Shown piece by piece: positions 9,559 through 19,141 of a stretch of 64,000 nucleotides of DNA. Made by a program: the position numbers and the translations under genes. Positions within the stretch are counted from its first letter, which is position 1; each line of letters opens with the position of its first letter. The notes beneath the pieces were generated by a model that was not told where the DNA came from, searched no databases, and saw only the letters and a list, made by a program, of their open reading frames with translations. The stretch is from JAEUIA01 sp038330085 (GTDB taxonomy: Bacteria > Planctomycetota > UBA1135 > GCA-002686595), in contig JBBQNP010000003.1 in NCBI GenBank assembly GCA_038330085.1, forward strand, positions 20,953 through 84,952, read 5' to 3'.

Positions 9559-11049
9559 ATGCGCTCGCACGCAATCGTTGCCCTGTTCGCTTTTCTCGCC
9601 GGCGCGCTGGTCGTCTGGTTGATCGTGTTCGCGACGGGATCGCCGCGTCCGACGCCCAGCCCGATTCAACCGGCCGCGAACGGAAGCGCGATCGATGCTG
9701 CGCCGCAACCTGCGGACGAGATCGCGAACGTGCCCGCGACCGGTCACGTGGTCTCCCAGAAGACGACCTTCGTCGCAGCCTCCGCGAAGCGAACGCCGAC
9801 CGAACTGCGCACCCTGTGTCTGCTGGGCGGGTTCGTGCGCAGCTCGTCCGAGGCTCGTACGCCGGTGTCGAGTGCCTATGTCGGTCTGTTCCGGCCTGCG
9901 CTCCAAGACGACAGTGCGACGAGCGATTTCGGTCAGTGGGGTGGTCCGCCCGACTACCGTCCGGAGTGGCGGCAGCTGCTCTCGTGGACTTATACGGACG
10001 AGGACGGGAAGTTCTCGTTCGACGAGTTGAAGGCCGGCACGTACATCGTGCGCGCTGAGCGCGGGCCGCTCGTGACGGCGAGCACGGCGCCGCAGACGCT
10101 CGAAGTGGGCGAAGTGCGCGCCGGCCTCGACATCGCGTTGCCGCTCACCGGCGATCTCGAGGGACACATCCTCGCGCCGCCCGACACGTCGTTCGACACG
10201 TGGCGGGTCGCACTGGAGCGCGCCGACAAGCAGATCGAGCCAATCATGCGGAGCGATGTCGGAGGTGACGACCGCGTGCGCAAAAACGTCGAGGACGACG
10301 GCGCGTTCGAGATCGGTCCGGCGCAAGCAGGGTTGCACCGCGTGCTTCTTGTCTGGCCGGGCCAGTCCACGTCTCTTGGACAGCGAAACGGTTTGCCGAT
10401 CGGTGAAGTGATGATCGTCGCCGGCGAGACCGTGAAGCAAGAGTTCGACTTGCGTGGAGGGTTTCCCGGATCGTTGAACGTCACGCTGCACATTCCCCTC
10501 CTCGAACGCGAGGACGCGCCGGCATTCCACCGCAGGATTCCCTACACGATCGACGCGCGGCCGAGCTTTCGCGACGCGAAGGTCGAATCGTTGGTCGCAA
10601 CCTGCCGGTTGGGAGAGACGGTGGTCGTCGGTCCGTTCGAGCCGGGGATGTGGTCGCTCAGGATCGACTCACCGCTCACGATGTGGACGTACTCGGTGCC
10701 GGTCGAAATGCTGATCGAAGCCGGCAAATCGCGCGACGTGACGATCGAAGTGCCCTTGTTCGAAGGCACGTTGACCTGCCAGGATGCAACGTCCGGCGAA
10801 GTCCTGCGTGGCACGAACGTGAGCGTCGGCGTCCATTCTCCGTCAGGAGACAGAGGCATGGGGGTGAAGACGGACGATCAGGGTCGCCTTCGGTTGGAGT
10901 ATCCGATCGGCACGTACACGCTGGCGGTCTTCGCGTTCAAGCAAGACGGGACGTGGGACACGGCGTTGCCCGAGACGTTCGATTGGCAGGCTGACGGACC
11001 GCACCCGAACTCGCTGAAGCTCTTGAGTCCGACGTCCGCGCCGCGCTGA
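9559..11049 (+). CDS. membrane-anchored protein with carboxypeptidase-regulatory-like domains
   Basis: A 496-aa protein from ATG9559; an in-frame GTG lies at 9535. Residues 5-25 form an N-terminal anchor or signal (AIVALFAFLAGALVVWLIVF), followed by a Pro/Ala linker. The body is beta-sandwich in character. Around residues 148-175 the segment YTDEDGKFSFDELKAGTYIV is a classic carboxypeptidase-regulatory-like (Cna-B/transthyretin-like) motif, and VKTDDQGRLRLEYPIGTYTL near the C terminus repeats the pattern. Such domains are structural in surface or periplasmic proteins. No enzymatic motif is visible. It probably stands alone, 125 bp after the TMTC-like gene. Confidence 0.75.
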   Translation: MRSHAIVALFAFLAGALVVWLIVFATGSPRPTPSPIQPAANGSAIDAAPQPADEIANVPATGHVVSQKTTFVAASAKRTPTELRTLCLLGGFVRSSSEARTPVSSAYVGLFRPALQDDSATSDFGQWGGPPDYRPEWRQLLSWTYTDEDGKFSFDELKAGTYIVRAERGPLVTASTAPQTLEVGEVRAGLDIALPLTGDLEGHILAPPDTSFDTWRVALERADKQIEPIMRSDVGGDDRVRKNVEDDGAFEIGPAQAGLHRVLLVWPGQSTSLGQRNGLPIGEVMIVAGETVKQEFDLRGGFPGSLNVTLHIPLLEREDAPAFHRRIPYTIDARPSFRDAKVESLVATCRLGETVVVGPFEPGMWSLRIDSPLTMWTYSVPVEMLIEAGKSRDVTIEVPLFEGTLTCQDATSGEVLRGTNVSVGVHSPSGDRGMGVKTDDQGRLRLEYPIGTYTLAVFAFKQDGTWDTALPETFDWQADGPHPNSLKLLSPTSAPR

Positions 11050-11099
11050 TCCTCTGCGAGCGAACGCGAGACGTCGTCGGATCCGTGCGTGGAGTTCGC

Positions 11100-11954
11100 T
11101 CAGTGCGCTCCGCAGAGCGTGACTTGATCCACCGAGAACACCGGGCCTTCGACGCAGCACTTCGCGTTCGGCCACGCGCCCATCGGGCCGTCGCTCACCG
11201 TCGGCACCGGACATCCGTTGCAGATGCCGACGCCGCAACCCATGAACGTTTCGAGCGAGAGCCAGCACTCGAGCTTCTTCTCGCGCGCGAGCGACTCGAC
11301 CGCTTCGAGCATGCGCTCCGGACCGCACGCGAGCAGGCGTACTTTGCGTGGTAATGTGCCGGCGCTCCACAGGCTCTCGAGCAACTGCAGCACGTTGCCG
11401 CGCATGCCGTGTGAGCCGTCGTCGGTGCACGTGTGGACCGGAACGCCGAGCGTCTTGAACGCTTCGAGGTCGTACAACAAGCCTTTGCGCGCGGCGCCGT
11501 ACAAGTAGACGAGCTGATCCGGACGCGCAGGTTTGCGACCGTCCATCCCCGCGAGCGCTTGCTCGATCCCCATCCAGAACGGTGCGGATCCGATCCCGCC
11601 CGCGAGCATCACCCACGGCGCTCCGTCGCCGTCGAGCGTCCCCCATCCGTTGCCGAGCGGACCGACGACGCGCAGCTTCGTGCCGGGCGTGCACTGCGCG
11701 AGAGCAGCGGTGCCCGTGCCCATGATCTTGATCAGGAACTCGATGTCGCGGCCGACCTGCCGGTAGACCGAAAACGGCCGCGGGATCGACGGCGACAAGC
11801 GGTCTTCGCGACGCAGCATGAAGAAGCGCGCGGCGCGCAGCGGCGACAGCGGCGTCTCGGTGCGGATGCGCAGCACGACGCCGTCGTCGCCGCACGGCAC
11901 GACGGACACGGCTTCGGCCAGCATCGATCTCGAATCGGACGGCGGAGCGGGCAT
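11100..11954 (-). CDS. pyrK: dihydroorotate dehydrogenase electron-transfer subunit (PyrK-like)
   Basis: FAD/[2Fe-2S] flavoprotein that passes electrons from dihydroorotate dehydrogenase to NAD+ in pyrimidine synthesis. The ATG at 11954 gives 284 aa. The order is a flavin-binding barrel with RPFSVYR (FAD motif RxxS), a Rossmann NAD domain (VMLAGGIGSAPF, then LLACGPERML), and a C-terminal cysteine cluster MGCGVGICNGC...KCCVEGPVF that ligates the 2Fe-2S centre. An alternative TTG at 12017 overlaps the upstream stop by 4 bases (TTGA), as in other coupled pairs here, and would add 21 residues. No pyrD is in the window, so the partner must be encoded elsewhere. Related hydrogenase or sulfite-reductase subunits share this fold. 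Confidence 0.85.
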   Translation of the reverse strand: MPAPPSDSRSMLAEAVSVVPCGDDGVVLRIRTETPLSPLRAARFFMLRREDRLSPSIPRPFSVYRQVGRDIEFLIKIMGTGTAALAQCTPGTKLRVVGPLGNGWGTLDGDGAPWVMLAGGIGSAPFWMGIEQALAGMDGRKPARPDQLVYLYGAARKGLLYDLEAFKTLGVPVHTCTDDGSHGMRGNVLQLLESLWSAGTLPRKVRLLACGPERMLEAVESLAREKKLECWLSLETFMGCGVGICNGCPVPTVSDGPMGAWPNAKCCVEGPVFSVDQVTLCGAH

Positions 11955-12013
11955 GGGCGCGACAGGATAACGAGCAGAGTGCTCGAAATCGCGCCGGATC
12001 CGCGCCTCGTTCG

Positions 12014-14431
12014 TCAATCGACGCGCGACCAGACTCCCCCGTCGCGACCGACCCGGCCGTGCACGCCCATCAGCGGATGCGCGCTCAACGCACGCTTCCC
12101 TGCGTCGAGCTCCGGCACGCGCGTCGCGCCCGAGTAGTGCTGCTTCTCACCCTGGTTGTCGCTCACCATGATGCGGCCGTCCGCGTCGATCGAGAACACC
12201 CGGGTCCCCGACAGTCCGGGCGAAAGCGGCCACGCGTAGGCCAGGAACTCGCGCTCGTCGTCGTCGACGTTGCGCGGCGAGCGGCGCGCCACGTCGATGC
12301 GGAACACGTAGCCGGCCGAGGTGAAGCATCCGTCTTCGTCCGGACGCATGTTCACCGGCAGGAGCGGATTTTTCAGCGCGGGCTTCAAGCTGCGCAGCCC
12401 CGTCGCACCCGTGAGCTCGCCCAGCGTGCCGAACTCGCCTTCGCCGTCGCGATCGAGGTCGTCGTTGCGTGCCGAGCGGAACGCGCGCTCGGCTTGCTCG
12501 ATCTCTTGAAGCGTCTTCTGCGCCGCCGTTTCGTTGGCTTCGGTGCGGGCCGACATGAGCGTGGGTACCGCCGTCGCGCCTGCGATCGCGGCCGTGCACA
12601 AGAGCGCATATCCGCTCGTCGTGCCCTTGCCTTCGTGCGTCGCGACCTCGAGCCCGAGGCTGGTGCGCCGCCCGACGGTGATCGACGTGTCGTCCTTGCT
12701 CGTTTTCGTGAGCGAGAACGCTCCCGGCTCTGCCTTCAGCGCCCGCTGCATCGCGCCCGGTGTGGTTCCCGCTGCGCTCGCCGCGGACAGCGCGTGCGCC
12801 AGACCCGCGTTCGTGTAGCTCAAGATCAGCGCGTGATCGTCGATGCACCAGCTCAACTCGATCATCGTCGTGGCGCCGCCTTGCGCGCCCTGCATCGGCA
12901 TCGGATCGAGCCTGTACGTCGTGAACCCGTACATCTCGCGCGAGCGCACGTGATCGCGCAGTGGCGTCGTCTGGACGTACTGGTCGAACTGCTTGCGCAG
13001 CGCCGCTGCGTCCTTCAACTGCACGACGAACGTGAGCTCGAGCCCATCGGTCGGAAGCCCCTGGCCGAAGCGCGCGAGCTGCTCGACGTCGCCCGTGATG
13101 CCGACCGTTGGGCCGACCTTCGCGAACAGGTCCTTGCGCAAGTCGAAGCCTTTGGCCGCGACCGCGTCGAAGGCGTCGTCGAGATCGGCCTTGCCCTTGT
13201 CGGGGAGGAGCTTGTACACGGTGTCGATCAGCTCGAGCAGGTCGATCGAGCCGAGCGCTGCGACCGGTGCGTCGTCCGGGATGAAGCGCGCGACGGCGGG
13301 ATCGATCGGATGCGCAGCGAACACGCGCGTGAAAAGATCGTTTCCGTCGGGCGAATCGATCAACAGCGCCTCGTCGATGCCGGTCTGGCCCAGCGCGGCG
13401 ACGGACGAAATGCCGTGGACCGAGTTCGCGCCGAGCCCATCGATGACGTGCTTGACGTCGACGTCGCCGAACATCCCCACCACCGTCCACACGGGATCGA
13501 GGTTGAGAAAGCACTCCGCGACCGGCAGCGAACCCTCTTGCGAGAGATCGCGCGTCGCACGCACGATGTGGGCTGCGGCGAACGAGTCCTCGAGCGGACG
13601 ACGCGGCAGCGGTGCCATCACGGAAGGCACGAGCGGTTGCGGACCGACCTGGAAGATGAACTGGTTGCCTTCTCGTGCGAGCTCCAGGCCCGCGCCGTCG
13701 ACGCTCGCGTGACGGTGCCAGGCCTCGGCACCGTCGGAGACGACGTCGATCTTCAGCGCGGTGCTCGGGTTCTTCGCCGCGTCCTTCGCGATGGAATCGA
13801 ACGCGCGGTCGAGCAGATGCTGGAGATCGTCCGCGTGTGCTCCGGCGTCGAACAGGAACGCGAACGTCAGCGGGCAGCCGGTGACTTCGTCGGCGCGTCC
13901 GGCCAAAAGCTTGGCGTCGACCGAGATCAGCGCGACGACCAGCTCGCCTTCGAGGGCGAGGAACCGGCCCTTCAACTCGCCCAGGTCGGGAAACTCGTCG
14001 CGCAGCTCGGTCTCGAGCCCGGCCAGCCTCGATTCCATTTCCTCGCGCGCGCCGGCCATCGCCGGGTTCGCGAACAGTTCCGGCAACGGCGAGCGCGCCA
14101 TCGCTTCCGCGAGCTTCTCGACGTGTGGCAGGCGCACCGCGATCAGCGTCGACTTGGGCAAGCGCTGCAGCAGCGTGCCGCGCGCGGCGAGCGTAGGCAG
14201 CTCGACCTTCGCGGGCGGCGGCGTGTCGGGCAGCACGATCGGTTTTGCGATCAGCCCTTGGTCGGCGGCCGCTGTCGCCTTCGCTTTCGGACGCGGTTTC
14301 GCAGGCGGGGCGACCTCACTGGTCACCATGTCCTGCGACTGCGAGCCTGTGAACTCGCTCTGGACGCAGGCTGCGCACAGGAAGATCGAGAGGCCGAGTG
14401 CAGTCGTTCGCGTGCGCATCCAGTTCGTCAT
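12014..14431 (-). CDS. large envelope lipoprotein-like protein with DUF3352-like body and internal pilin-like segment
   Basis: An 805-aa protein with an export signal and a lipobox-like LSIFLCAAC ending at Cys22. The -3 residue is atypical. A Pro/Ala/Lys linker follows. Residues about 85-560 (LPKSTLIAVRLPHVEKLAEAM...) resemble DUF3352-type proteins. Near residue 625 comes a hydrophobic helix (CTAAIAGATAVPTLMSARTE) followed by ANETAAQKTLQEIEQAERAF. This is the pattern of a type IV pilin or pseudopilin N-terminal helix. After it comes a pilin-like C-terminal fold with FGTLGEL and SAGYVFRIDVA. I see no prepilin peptidase site, so this looks like a fused pilin-like domain rather than a secreted pilin. 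Function unknown. Its stop overlaps the possible TTG start of pyrK. Confidence 0.8.
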   Translation of the reverse strand: MTNWMRTRTTALGLSIFLCAACVQSEFTGSQSQDMVTSEVAPPAKPRPKAKATAAADQGLIAKPIVLPDTPPPAKVELPTLAARGTLLQRLPKSTLIAVRLPHVEKLAEAMARSPLPELFANPAMAGAREEMESRLAGLETELRDEFPDLGELKGRFLALEGELVVALISVDAKLLAGRADEVTGCPLTFAFLFDAGAHADDLQHLLDRAFDSIAKDAAKNPSTALKIDVVSDGAEAWHRHASVDGAGLELAREGNQFIFQVGPQPLVPSVMAPLPRRPLEDSFAAAHIVRATRDLSQEGSLPVAECFLNLDPVWTVVGMFGDVDVKHVIDGLGANSVHGISSVAALGQTGIDEALLIDSPDGNDLFTRVFAAHPIDPAVARFIPDDAPVAALGSIDLLELIDTVYKLLPDKGKADLDDAFDAVAAKGFDLRKDLFAKVGPTVGITGDVEQLARFGQGLPTDGLELTFVVQLKDAAALRKQFDQYVQTTPLRDHVRSREMYGFTTYRLDPMPMQGAQGGATTMIELSWCIDDHALILSYTNAGLAHALSAASAAGTTPGAMQRALKAEPGAFSLTKTSKDDTSITVGRRTSLGLEVATHEGKGTTSGYALLCTAAIAGATAVPTLMSARTEANETAAQKTLQEIEQAERAFRSARNDDLDRDGEGEFGTLGELTGATGLRSLKPALKNPLLPVNMRPDEDGCFTSAGYVFRIDVARRSPRNVDDDEREFLAYAWPLSPGLSGTRVFSIDADGRIMVSDNQGEKQHYSGATRVPELDAGKRALSAHPLMGVHGRVGRDGGVWSRVD

Positions 14432-14551
14432 CGAGTCGTCTCCGTTCGAGCCGCGCGCATCTCGAAGTGCGCACGTGCGGGGGATTCATGTGATCGGCAG
14501 CGGGATGAGCGTTTCGAAAGTGAAAGGCAGCGCATTTCTTTCCGCGCGCTC

Positions 14552-15565
14552 TCACCCGTCCGAAAGCACGGTTTCGTCGGCGAAGCGCGTGTTCACCAGG
14601 CGCCACAGCACGATCGCGGCTGGGACGACGGCGAGCGCTGCCATCAGCATGAACCCCGCGACGGTCTCGAGCCGCCAGTCGAGGACCTCGTTCGCGACGC
14701 GCAGGTAATCGTTGGTGAAACCGAACGACCCATTTTCGTGGTACGTCGCGCGCGCGCCGGCGCTCGACACGAGACCGAAGCACAGCCACGCGTTCTTGCC
14801 GACGAGGAACCAGCCGACCGAGCTGTAGAGCGCGCGCTCGAGCCGAGATGACGTGAAGCCGCCGTCGAGAGCCTTCCACAAGCACAGCGTCGCGAACACG
14901 AGCTCGGCCCCATGGCCGGCCAGTAGATGGAGGAGGTCCTTCCCTCCCGTGAACGCGAGCAAGGGATGCACGACGAGCGCGAGGACGAGTCCAGTCCACT
15001 TGGCCGGTCCGGCGAGACAGCGCCACGCAGCGGTCGCGAGGCCGGCACTCACCATCAGCACGAGCAGGACCTGCTGCTGCGAATGCACGGCGGCCGCGTG
15101 GCCTTCGAGCGAGATCGCCGGGATCGCAGGCATGCCGAACAACCACGCGACGGCGGCGTGCCCCATCTCGTGCACGAGCGACTCGAGGAACCAGCCCATG
15201 AAGCTGAGCCAGTGCAAGCCGCTCAGCATGGACATCAACGCGACGAACGTGGCGGTCACGATGCCCGAGCCGAAGTAGAACCACGGCTCGAGGCGCGCGC
15301 GCGCTTCATCGCGCGGTGAGGCGCTCTTTCGCACCGCGATCGTCGAGGTGAACTCCGCGCTCGCCGCCGCCGGTCTGGGCGCGATCTCCGGCGCGATGCT
15401 CGGCGTCATCCCGCTCGTCGTCGCCGCGGTGGCAACGACGGCGCTCCGCCGCAGCTCGTGTCGCAAGAGCTGTCCGCACAGCCCGCAGAAGAGCGCAGTC
15501 TCGCTCGTCGAGCGCCCGCAACGTGGACAGGCGCATGCGGCCTGGAGAACCATGGCGGGTCTCAT
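14552..15565 (-). CDS. zinc-ribbon protein with HExxH membrane domain (M50-like)
   Basis: A 337-aa protein. ATG15565 was chosen because the zinc ribbon starts directly after it (C13, C16, C27, C30 in CPRCG...CGLCG). A 60-residue Ala/Thr/Pro linker follows. From residue 94 a polytopic membrane domain carries LVHEMGHAAVAWLFGMP, with H132, E133 and H136 inside a hydrophobic helix. This is the signature of site-2-protease-type (M50) intramembrane metalloproteases. The usual second motif with a zinc-ligand Asp is not obvious; HPLLAFTGGKDLLH may serve. It is divergent from the YihY gene with 118 bp between starts. Intramembrane proteolysis is inferred from the motif only. Confidence 0.78.
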   Translation of the reverse strand: MRPAMVLQAACACPRCGRSTSETALFCGLCGQLLRHELRRSAVVATAATTSGMTPSIAPEIAPRPAAASAEFTSTIAVRKSASPRDEARARLEPWFYFGSGIVTATFVALMSMLSGLHWLSFMGWFLESLVHEMGHAAVAWLFGMPAIPAISLEGHAAAVHSQQQVLLVLMVSAGLATAAWRCLAGPAKWTGLVLALVVHPLLAFTGGKDLLHLLAGHGAELVFATLCLWKALDGGFTSSRLERALYSSVGWFLVGKNAWLCFGLVSSAGARATYHENGSFGFTNDYLRVANEVLDWRLETVAGFMLMAALAVVPAAIVLWRLVNTRFADETVLSDG

Positions 15566-15683
15566 CGGCAGGCCGCGGGTCCGAACCTGTGGCGGACGGT
15601 CGCAGGCCGGATCGGCGCGGGCTCGCGGGTTGCAACGCTTTCCCGTCATCCCCCCCTCTCTGTGCTCTCCGCGGAGGAAAAGA

Positions 15684-16589
15684 GTGCGCTCACAAAGCAT
15701 CTGGTCGAAGACAAAGGCGTTCGCGGCCGACTTCGACCGCGAGCAGCCGTTCAGGCTCGCGGCATCTCTCTCCTACTATTCGTTGTTGGCGCTGGCGCCT
15801 CTGGTGCTGGTCGTGATCGCTCTGGCGAGCCTCGTGTTCGGTCGCGACGCCGTCGAAGGGCGTATCGTCGGCGAGATGGAGGGCCTGGTCGGCCAAGCCG
15901 GAGCTGAGGTCATCCAGACCGTCATCCGCAACGCACACAGTCCCAAGCAGGGTGTCGTGTCGCTCGTGATCGGCATCGTGACGTTGATCATCGGCGCCAC
16001 GACGGTGTTCGTGCAGTTGCAGAGCGCGCTCAACCAGATCTGGGAGGTCAAGGTCGATCCGACGAAGAAGAAGAAGAGCGCCGTGTGGGGACTCGTGCGC
16101 GACCGCTTGCTGTCGATGGCGATGATCCTCGGTGTCGGGTTTCTACTGATGGTGTCGTTGATGATCAGCGCGGGGCTGTCGGCGGCGAGCACGTGGTTGC
16201 AAGGTCGCATCGCGCTGCACCCGTTGTTCTGGCAGGCGATCGACATCGTCGCGTCGTTCGGGATCATCACGTTGCTCCTCGCGATGATCTTCAAGTTCCT
16301 GCCCGACGCGAAGATCGCCTGGCGCGACGTGTGGTTCGGAGCGCTCGTCACCTCCGTGCTGTTTGCCGTCGGCAAGTCCCTGATCGGCGTCTACCTCGGT
16401 CGCGCGAGCATCGGCTCGGCCTACGGAGCAGCAGGGTCGGTCGTCGTCTTCATGGTCTGGATCTACTACGCCGCGCTGATTCTGTTCTTGGGCGCGAAGA
16501 TCACGCAGGTGCGCACGAAGCGCGCGCACGGGATGGCGCCGCCGGTCGAGTACGCGGTGAGTGCGCCGCACGCACCGAAAGAGGCGTAG
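15684..16589 (+). CDS. YihY/UPF0761 family inner-membrane protein
   Basis: A 301-aa protein of the YihY family, once mislabelled ribonuclease BN. The GTG at 15684 is fixed by a strong ribosome site GGAGG at 15673-15677 with a 6-base gap; frames opening further upstream would overlap the divergent gene. The family N-terminal block FRLAASLSYYSLLALAPLVLV is present. About six membrane segments follow, with the internal IWEVKVDP and the terminal GSAYGAAGSVVVFMVWIYYAA typical of the family. It ends in a short hydrophilic tail. Physiological role of the family is unsettled. Confidence 0.92.
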   Translation: MRSQSIWSKTKAFAADFDREQPFRLAASLSYYSLLALAPLVLVVIALASLVFGRDAVEGRIVGEMEGLVGQAGAEVIQTVIRNAHSPKQGVVSLVIGIVTLIIGATTVFVQLQSALNQIWEVKVDPTKKKKSAVWGLVRDRLLSMAMILGVGFLLMVSLMISAGLSAASTWLQGRIALHPLFWQAIDIVASFGIITLLLAMIFKFLPDAKIAWRDVWFGALVTSVLFAVGKSLIGVYLGRASIGSAYGAAGSVVVFMVWIYYAALILFLGAKITQVRTKRAHGMAPPVEYAVSAPHAPKEA

Positions 16590-16761
16590 CAGCCGGTGGG
16601 GAAAGTGCTTCGTGATCAGAGTTCGCCCATTCGTGCCTGATCGAGAAGCGAAACCTCAGGCGAATCGGTGGATTCATCGAGGATTTCGCGACGCATAGCC
16701 GGCGCGAATGAACGGATTCTGGCGCGAATGACCCTCACCACGGGCTGGTAGCCCCAGACCA

Positions 16762-18669
16762 TTACGGAGTCCAGACGATCCGGATCGAGTTCGAAGAGTT
16801 GAACGTCGAGAGCGAGCAGAACGGCGCGGCGTTGCGATAGAAGATCTCGTAGAAGCGCGTGCCGCCGGCCTGAGGAAGGACCCCGATCACCGAGATCTTG
16901 GGATCGCCCGGCACGCCGAGCTGCACCGATGTGCCGCTCGCCTGCCGCGTCGCGAGACGCGTGATCGTGCCGGAGAGACAGCGCACACCGTCACCGAACA
17001 CCGGTGCCGTCGCCGTCGTCGGCGCGGTCGCTGACTGGGCGAAGAGCGCGCTCGTGTTCGCGACGACGCGCGACGCCTGCAACACGATCGTGTCCGCCGA
17101 AACGCTCGGGGCGCCGATGGCTTGGAGGAGCGCACCCAGAGGCTGAGACGAGCTCGCGCAACCGGCCAGGGGAGCTCCGACGTTGCCGCACGGACACGTC
17201 GCGACCGCACCTTCGCACGCGTCGGTGAACGACGGCGCAAGCGGTCCCACCGAGTACACGTCTTGGTTCTGGTTCGTGTCGGTCGGGTCGAGGTCGGTGT
17301 AGTCCGTGAAAGCCACGGCCGCCCCGCTGTCGGACATCGTCGGGCCGGAAGCCGAATCGAACATCGACTGGCCCGTGGAGTCGAGGCTGACGATCGTGGT
17401 CGTCCCGAGCAGGTGGTCGTTCGACAAGATGCGCGTGCCCGATTGCATGGGCACCACGACGATGTCGTCCGCTTCGGTCTGGTAGGCGACGAAACGGCCG
17501 TCGGAGCTGCACGCGGGATCCATCGAGGCGCCGTCGCCGCCCATGTTGCTCGCGTTCGCGCTGACGAGCGTGGTCACGCCGCTCGTGATGTCGTGCCAGA
17601 AGACGTTGTGCGGCGGAGTCGGCGCGGCGGGAATCGTCGCCATGTTGGTGGCTTCGCTGGCGAACACGACGACGTGTCCGTCGGCGGAGATCTGCGAGCC
17701 CTGGTCGACCGTCTGCGTACCGCAGTCCGGGCAGAACGGAATCGTGTAGAACGTGACGCCCGAGGGTCCGTCGGCTTCGATTCCACCGGTGGCCTCGCTC
17801 ACGCGGATCGTCGTTCCGGCGGTGCGGTCGCGCACGAACACGTCGGTTACGCCGTTCGCGTCGTTCGCGATCATGTCGCTCGCCATGCTCTCGAACGCGA
17901 CGTAGCGACCGTCGGCGGAGATCGAGGGGAACCAGCTCGGACCGTTGCCGATGCCGGAGGTGTTCGCGCTGATGAGCTCCGTCGTGCCCGTCGTGCGATC
18001 GTGCAGGAACACGCTCTGCGCCAGCACCGACACGCCGACGAGGTTGGTCGCGTTGCTCGCGAACAGCACGTAGCGGCCGTCCCGCGAGATGGTGACGCCG
18101 CTCGGGGTGATGTAGTTGTGCGGCCCCGCGAAGCCGGTCGTCTGGACGTAGGTGGTCCCCGAGTCCTGGTTGCCTTCGGTGCCGCCCGAGCTGACGCTCA
18201 CGCGCTCCGTCGTGCCGAGCGAAGTGTCGCGCACGAACACGTCGACGCGGTTGTTCGTGTCGTTCGGGACGAGGTCGGGCGCGCTGCTCGCGAACGCGAC
18301 GTAACGGCCGTTCTGCGACACCGAGGGCTGTCCCACGTACGTCACCGGGAAAGTGGTCTGGGTGAGGGCGGGATGCGACTCGGCCCCGCCGGTCGCGACG
18401 CTCACGCGCACGACGTTCGTGTTGCTGCGATCGCGCAGGAAGATGTCGACGTCGTTGTTGTTGTCGTTCGCGACGATGTCGGCGGCTCGCGAAGCGAAGG
18501 CGACCCAGCCGCCGCTCGCCGAGATGGAAGCGTCGTTGGCTCCGTCTGCAGGCGTCAGTCCGCCCGGAATGATGTCGACGGGCGTCGGCAGTTGTGCGCG
18601 GGTCTGTGAAACGAGGACTACGGCTGCGAAAGCACCGGTCAAGAACAGTTGGCGATGATGCAATTTCAT
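16762..18669 (-). CDS. secreted TolB/PD40-type beta-propeller with shared C-terminal module
   Basis: A 635-aa protein starting at ATG18669 with signal peptide MKLHHRQLFLTGAFAAVVLV, cleavage likely after RAQ26. Residues 40-470 are six to seven repeats of about 60 aa of the type ISADGRYVAFESMASDMI...DVFVRDRTAGTT, a WD40-like PD40 propeller as in TolB. Residues 483-635 form the Cys-rich module shared with the proteins at 4990-6408 and 58643-59893 (CPCGN, VFGDGVRCLSG, FYEIFYRN). The upstream HIT gene is divergent, with 79 bp between starts. Ligand and role unknown; the module may serve surface attachment or export. Confidence 0.88.
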   Translation of the reverse strand: MKLHHRQLFLTGAFAAVVLVSQTRAQLPTPVDIIPGGLTPADGANDASISASGGWVAFASRAADIVANDNNNDVDIFLRDRSNTNVVRVSVATGGAESHPALTQTTFPVTYVGQPSVSQNGRYVAFASSAPDLVPNDTNNRVDVFVRDTSLGTTERVSVSSGGTEGNQDSGTTYVQTTGFAGPHNYITPSGVTISRDGRYVLFASNATNLVGVSVLAQSVFLHDRTTGTTELISANTSGIGNGPSWFPSISADGRYVAFESMASDMIANDANGVTDVFVRDRTAGTTIRVSEATGGIEADGPSGVTFYTIPFCPDCGTQTVDQGSQISADGHVVVFASEATNMATIPAAPTPPHNVFWHDITSGVTTLVSANASNMGGDGASMDPACSSDGRFVAYQTEADDIVVVPMQSGTRILSNDHLLGTTTIVSLDSTGQSMFDSASGPTMSDSGAAVAFTDYTDLDPTDTNQNQDVYSVGPLAPSFTDACEGAVATCPCGNVGAPLAGCASSSQPLGALLQAIGAPSVSADTIVLQASRVVANTSALFAQSATAPTTATAPVFGDGVRCLSGTITRLATRQASGTSVQLGVPGDPKISVIGVLPQAGGTRFYEIFYRNAAPFCSLSTFNSSNSIRIVWTP

Positions 18670-18748
18670 GATGGGGATTATCCCTCGAATGCCGGATCTG
18701 GAAACGTCTAGTCTCTCCATTCGCGGCGGTTGCGCTGCACTGGTGTTC

Positions 18749-19141
18749 ATGAAGACCTTCGAAGACATCGCGCGCGGCGACCGCTTCGTCCACCGCATCG
18801 CCGAGGACGAGCGACATATCGCGTTCCTGACCCCGACGCCCGTCCGTCCGGGTCATGTCATCGTGATCACACGGCGCGTTGCGGACTCCGTGTTCGACCT
18901 GGACCCCGCAGATCACGCGGCACTGATGGAGTTCGCGCGCGTCATCGCGCTTCGCCTGCGCGAACGCCTGCCGTGCGCGCGCGTGTGCATGGCCGCGATC
19001 GGCTGGCAGGTCAGGCACGCGCACGTGCACCTCGTGCCGACGGACGCGGACGGGCAATTTCCAGCGCTTCCCGGCAGCCCCGCGAACGAAGCGGACCTGA
19101 TGGTCGTCGCGAACAAGCTCGGCGATGCTGAGCGTCGGTGA
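18749..19141 (+). CDS. HIT-family nucleotide hydrolase
   Basis: A 130-aa protein of the histidine triad family, which hydrolyses nucleotide-phosphoramidate or dinucleoside polyphosphate substrates. The triad H90-A-H92-V-H94-L is in VRHAHVHLVPT. The N-terminal MKTFEDIARGDRFVHRIAED and TPVRPGHVIVI match the family. ATG18749 was chosen because the fold starts there; longer frames to 18668 would run into the divergent propeller gene. Length is normal for the family. The exact substrate cannot be read from sequence. Confidence 0.9.
   Translation: MKTFEDIARGDRFVHRIAEDERHIAFLTPTPVRPGHVIVITRRVADSVFDLDPADHAALMEFARVIALRLRERLPCARVCMAAIGWQVRHAHVHLVPTDADGQFPALPGSPANEADLMVVANKLGDAERR

Noticed and set aside
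12059..14851. 930-codon open frame antisense to the envelope protein at 12014-14431
   Set aside because: Its translation is Arg/Ala/His-rich without domains, and it mirrors the real gene; typical antisense frame of high-GC DNA.
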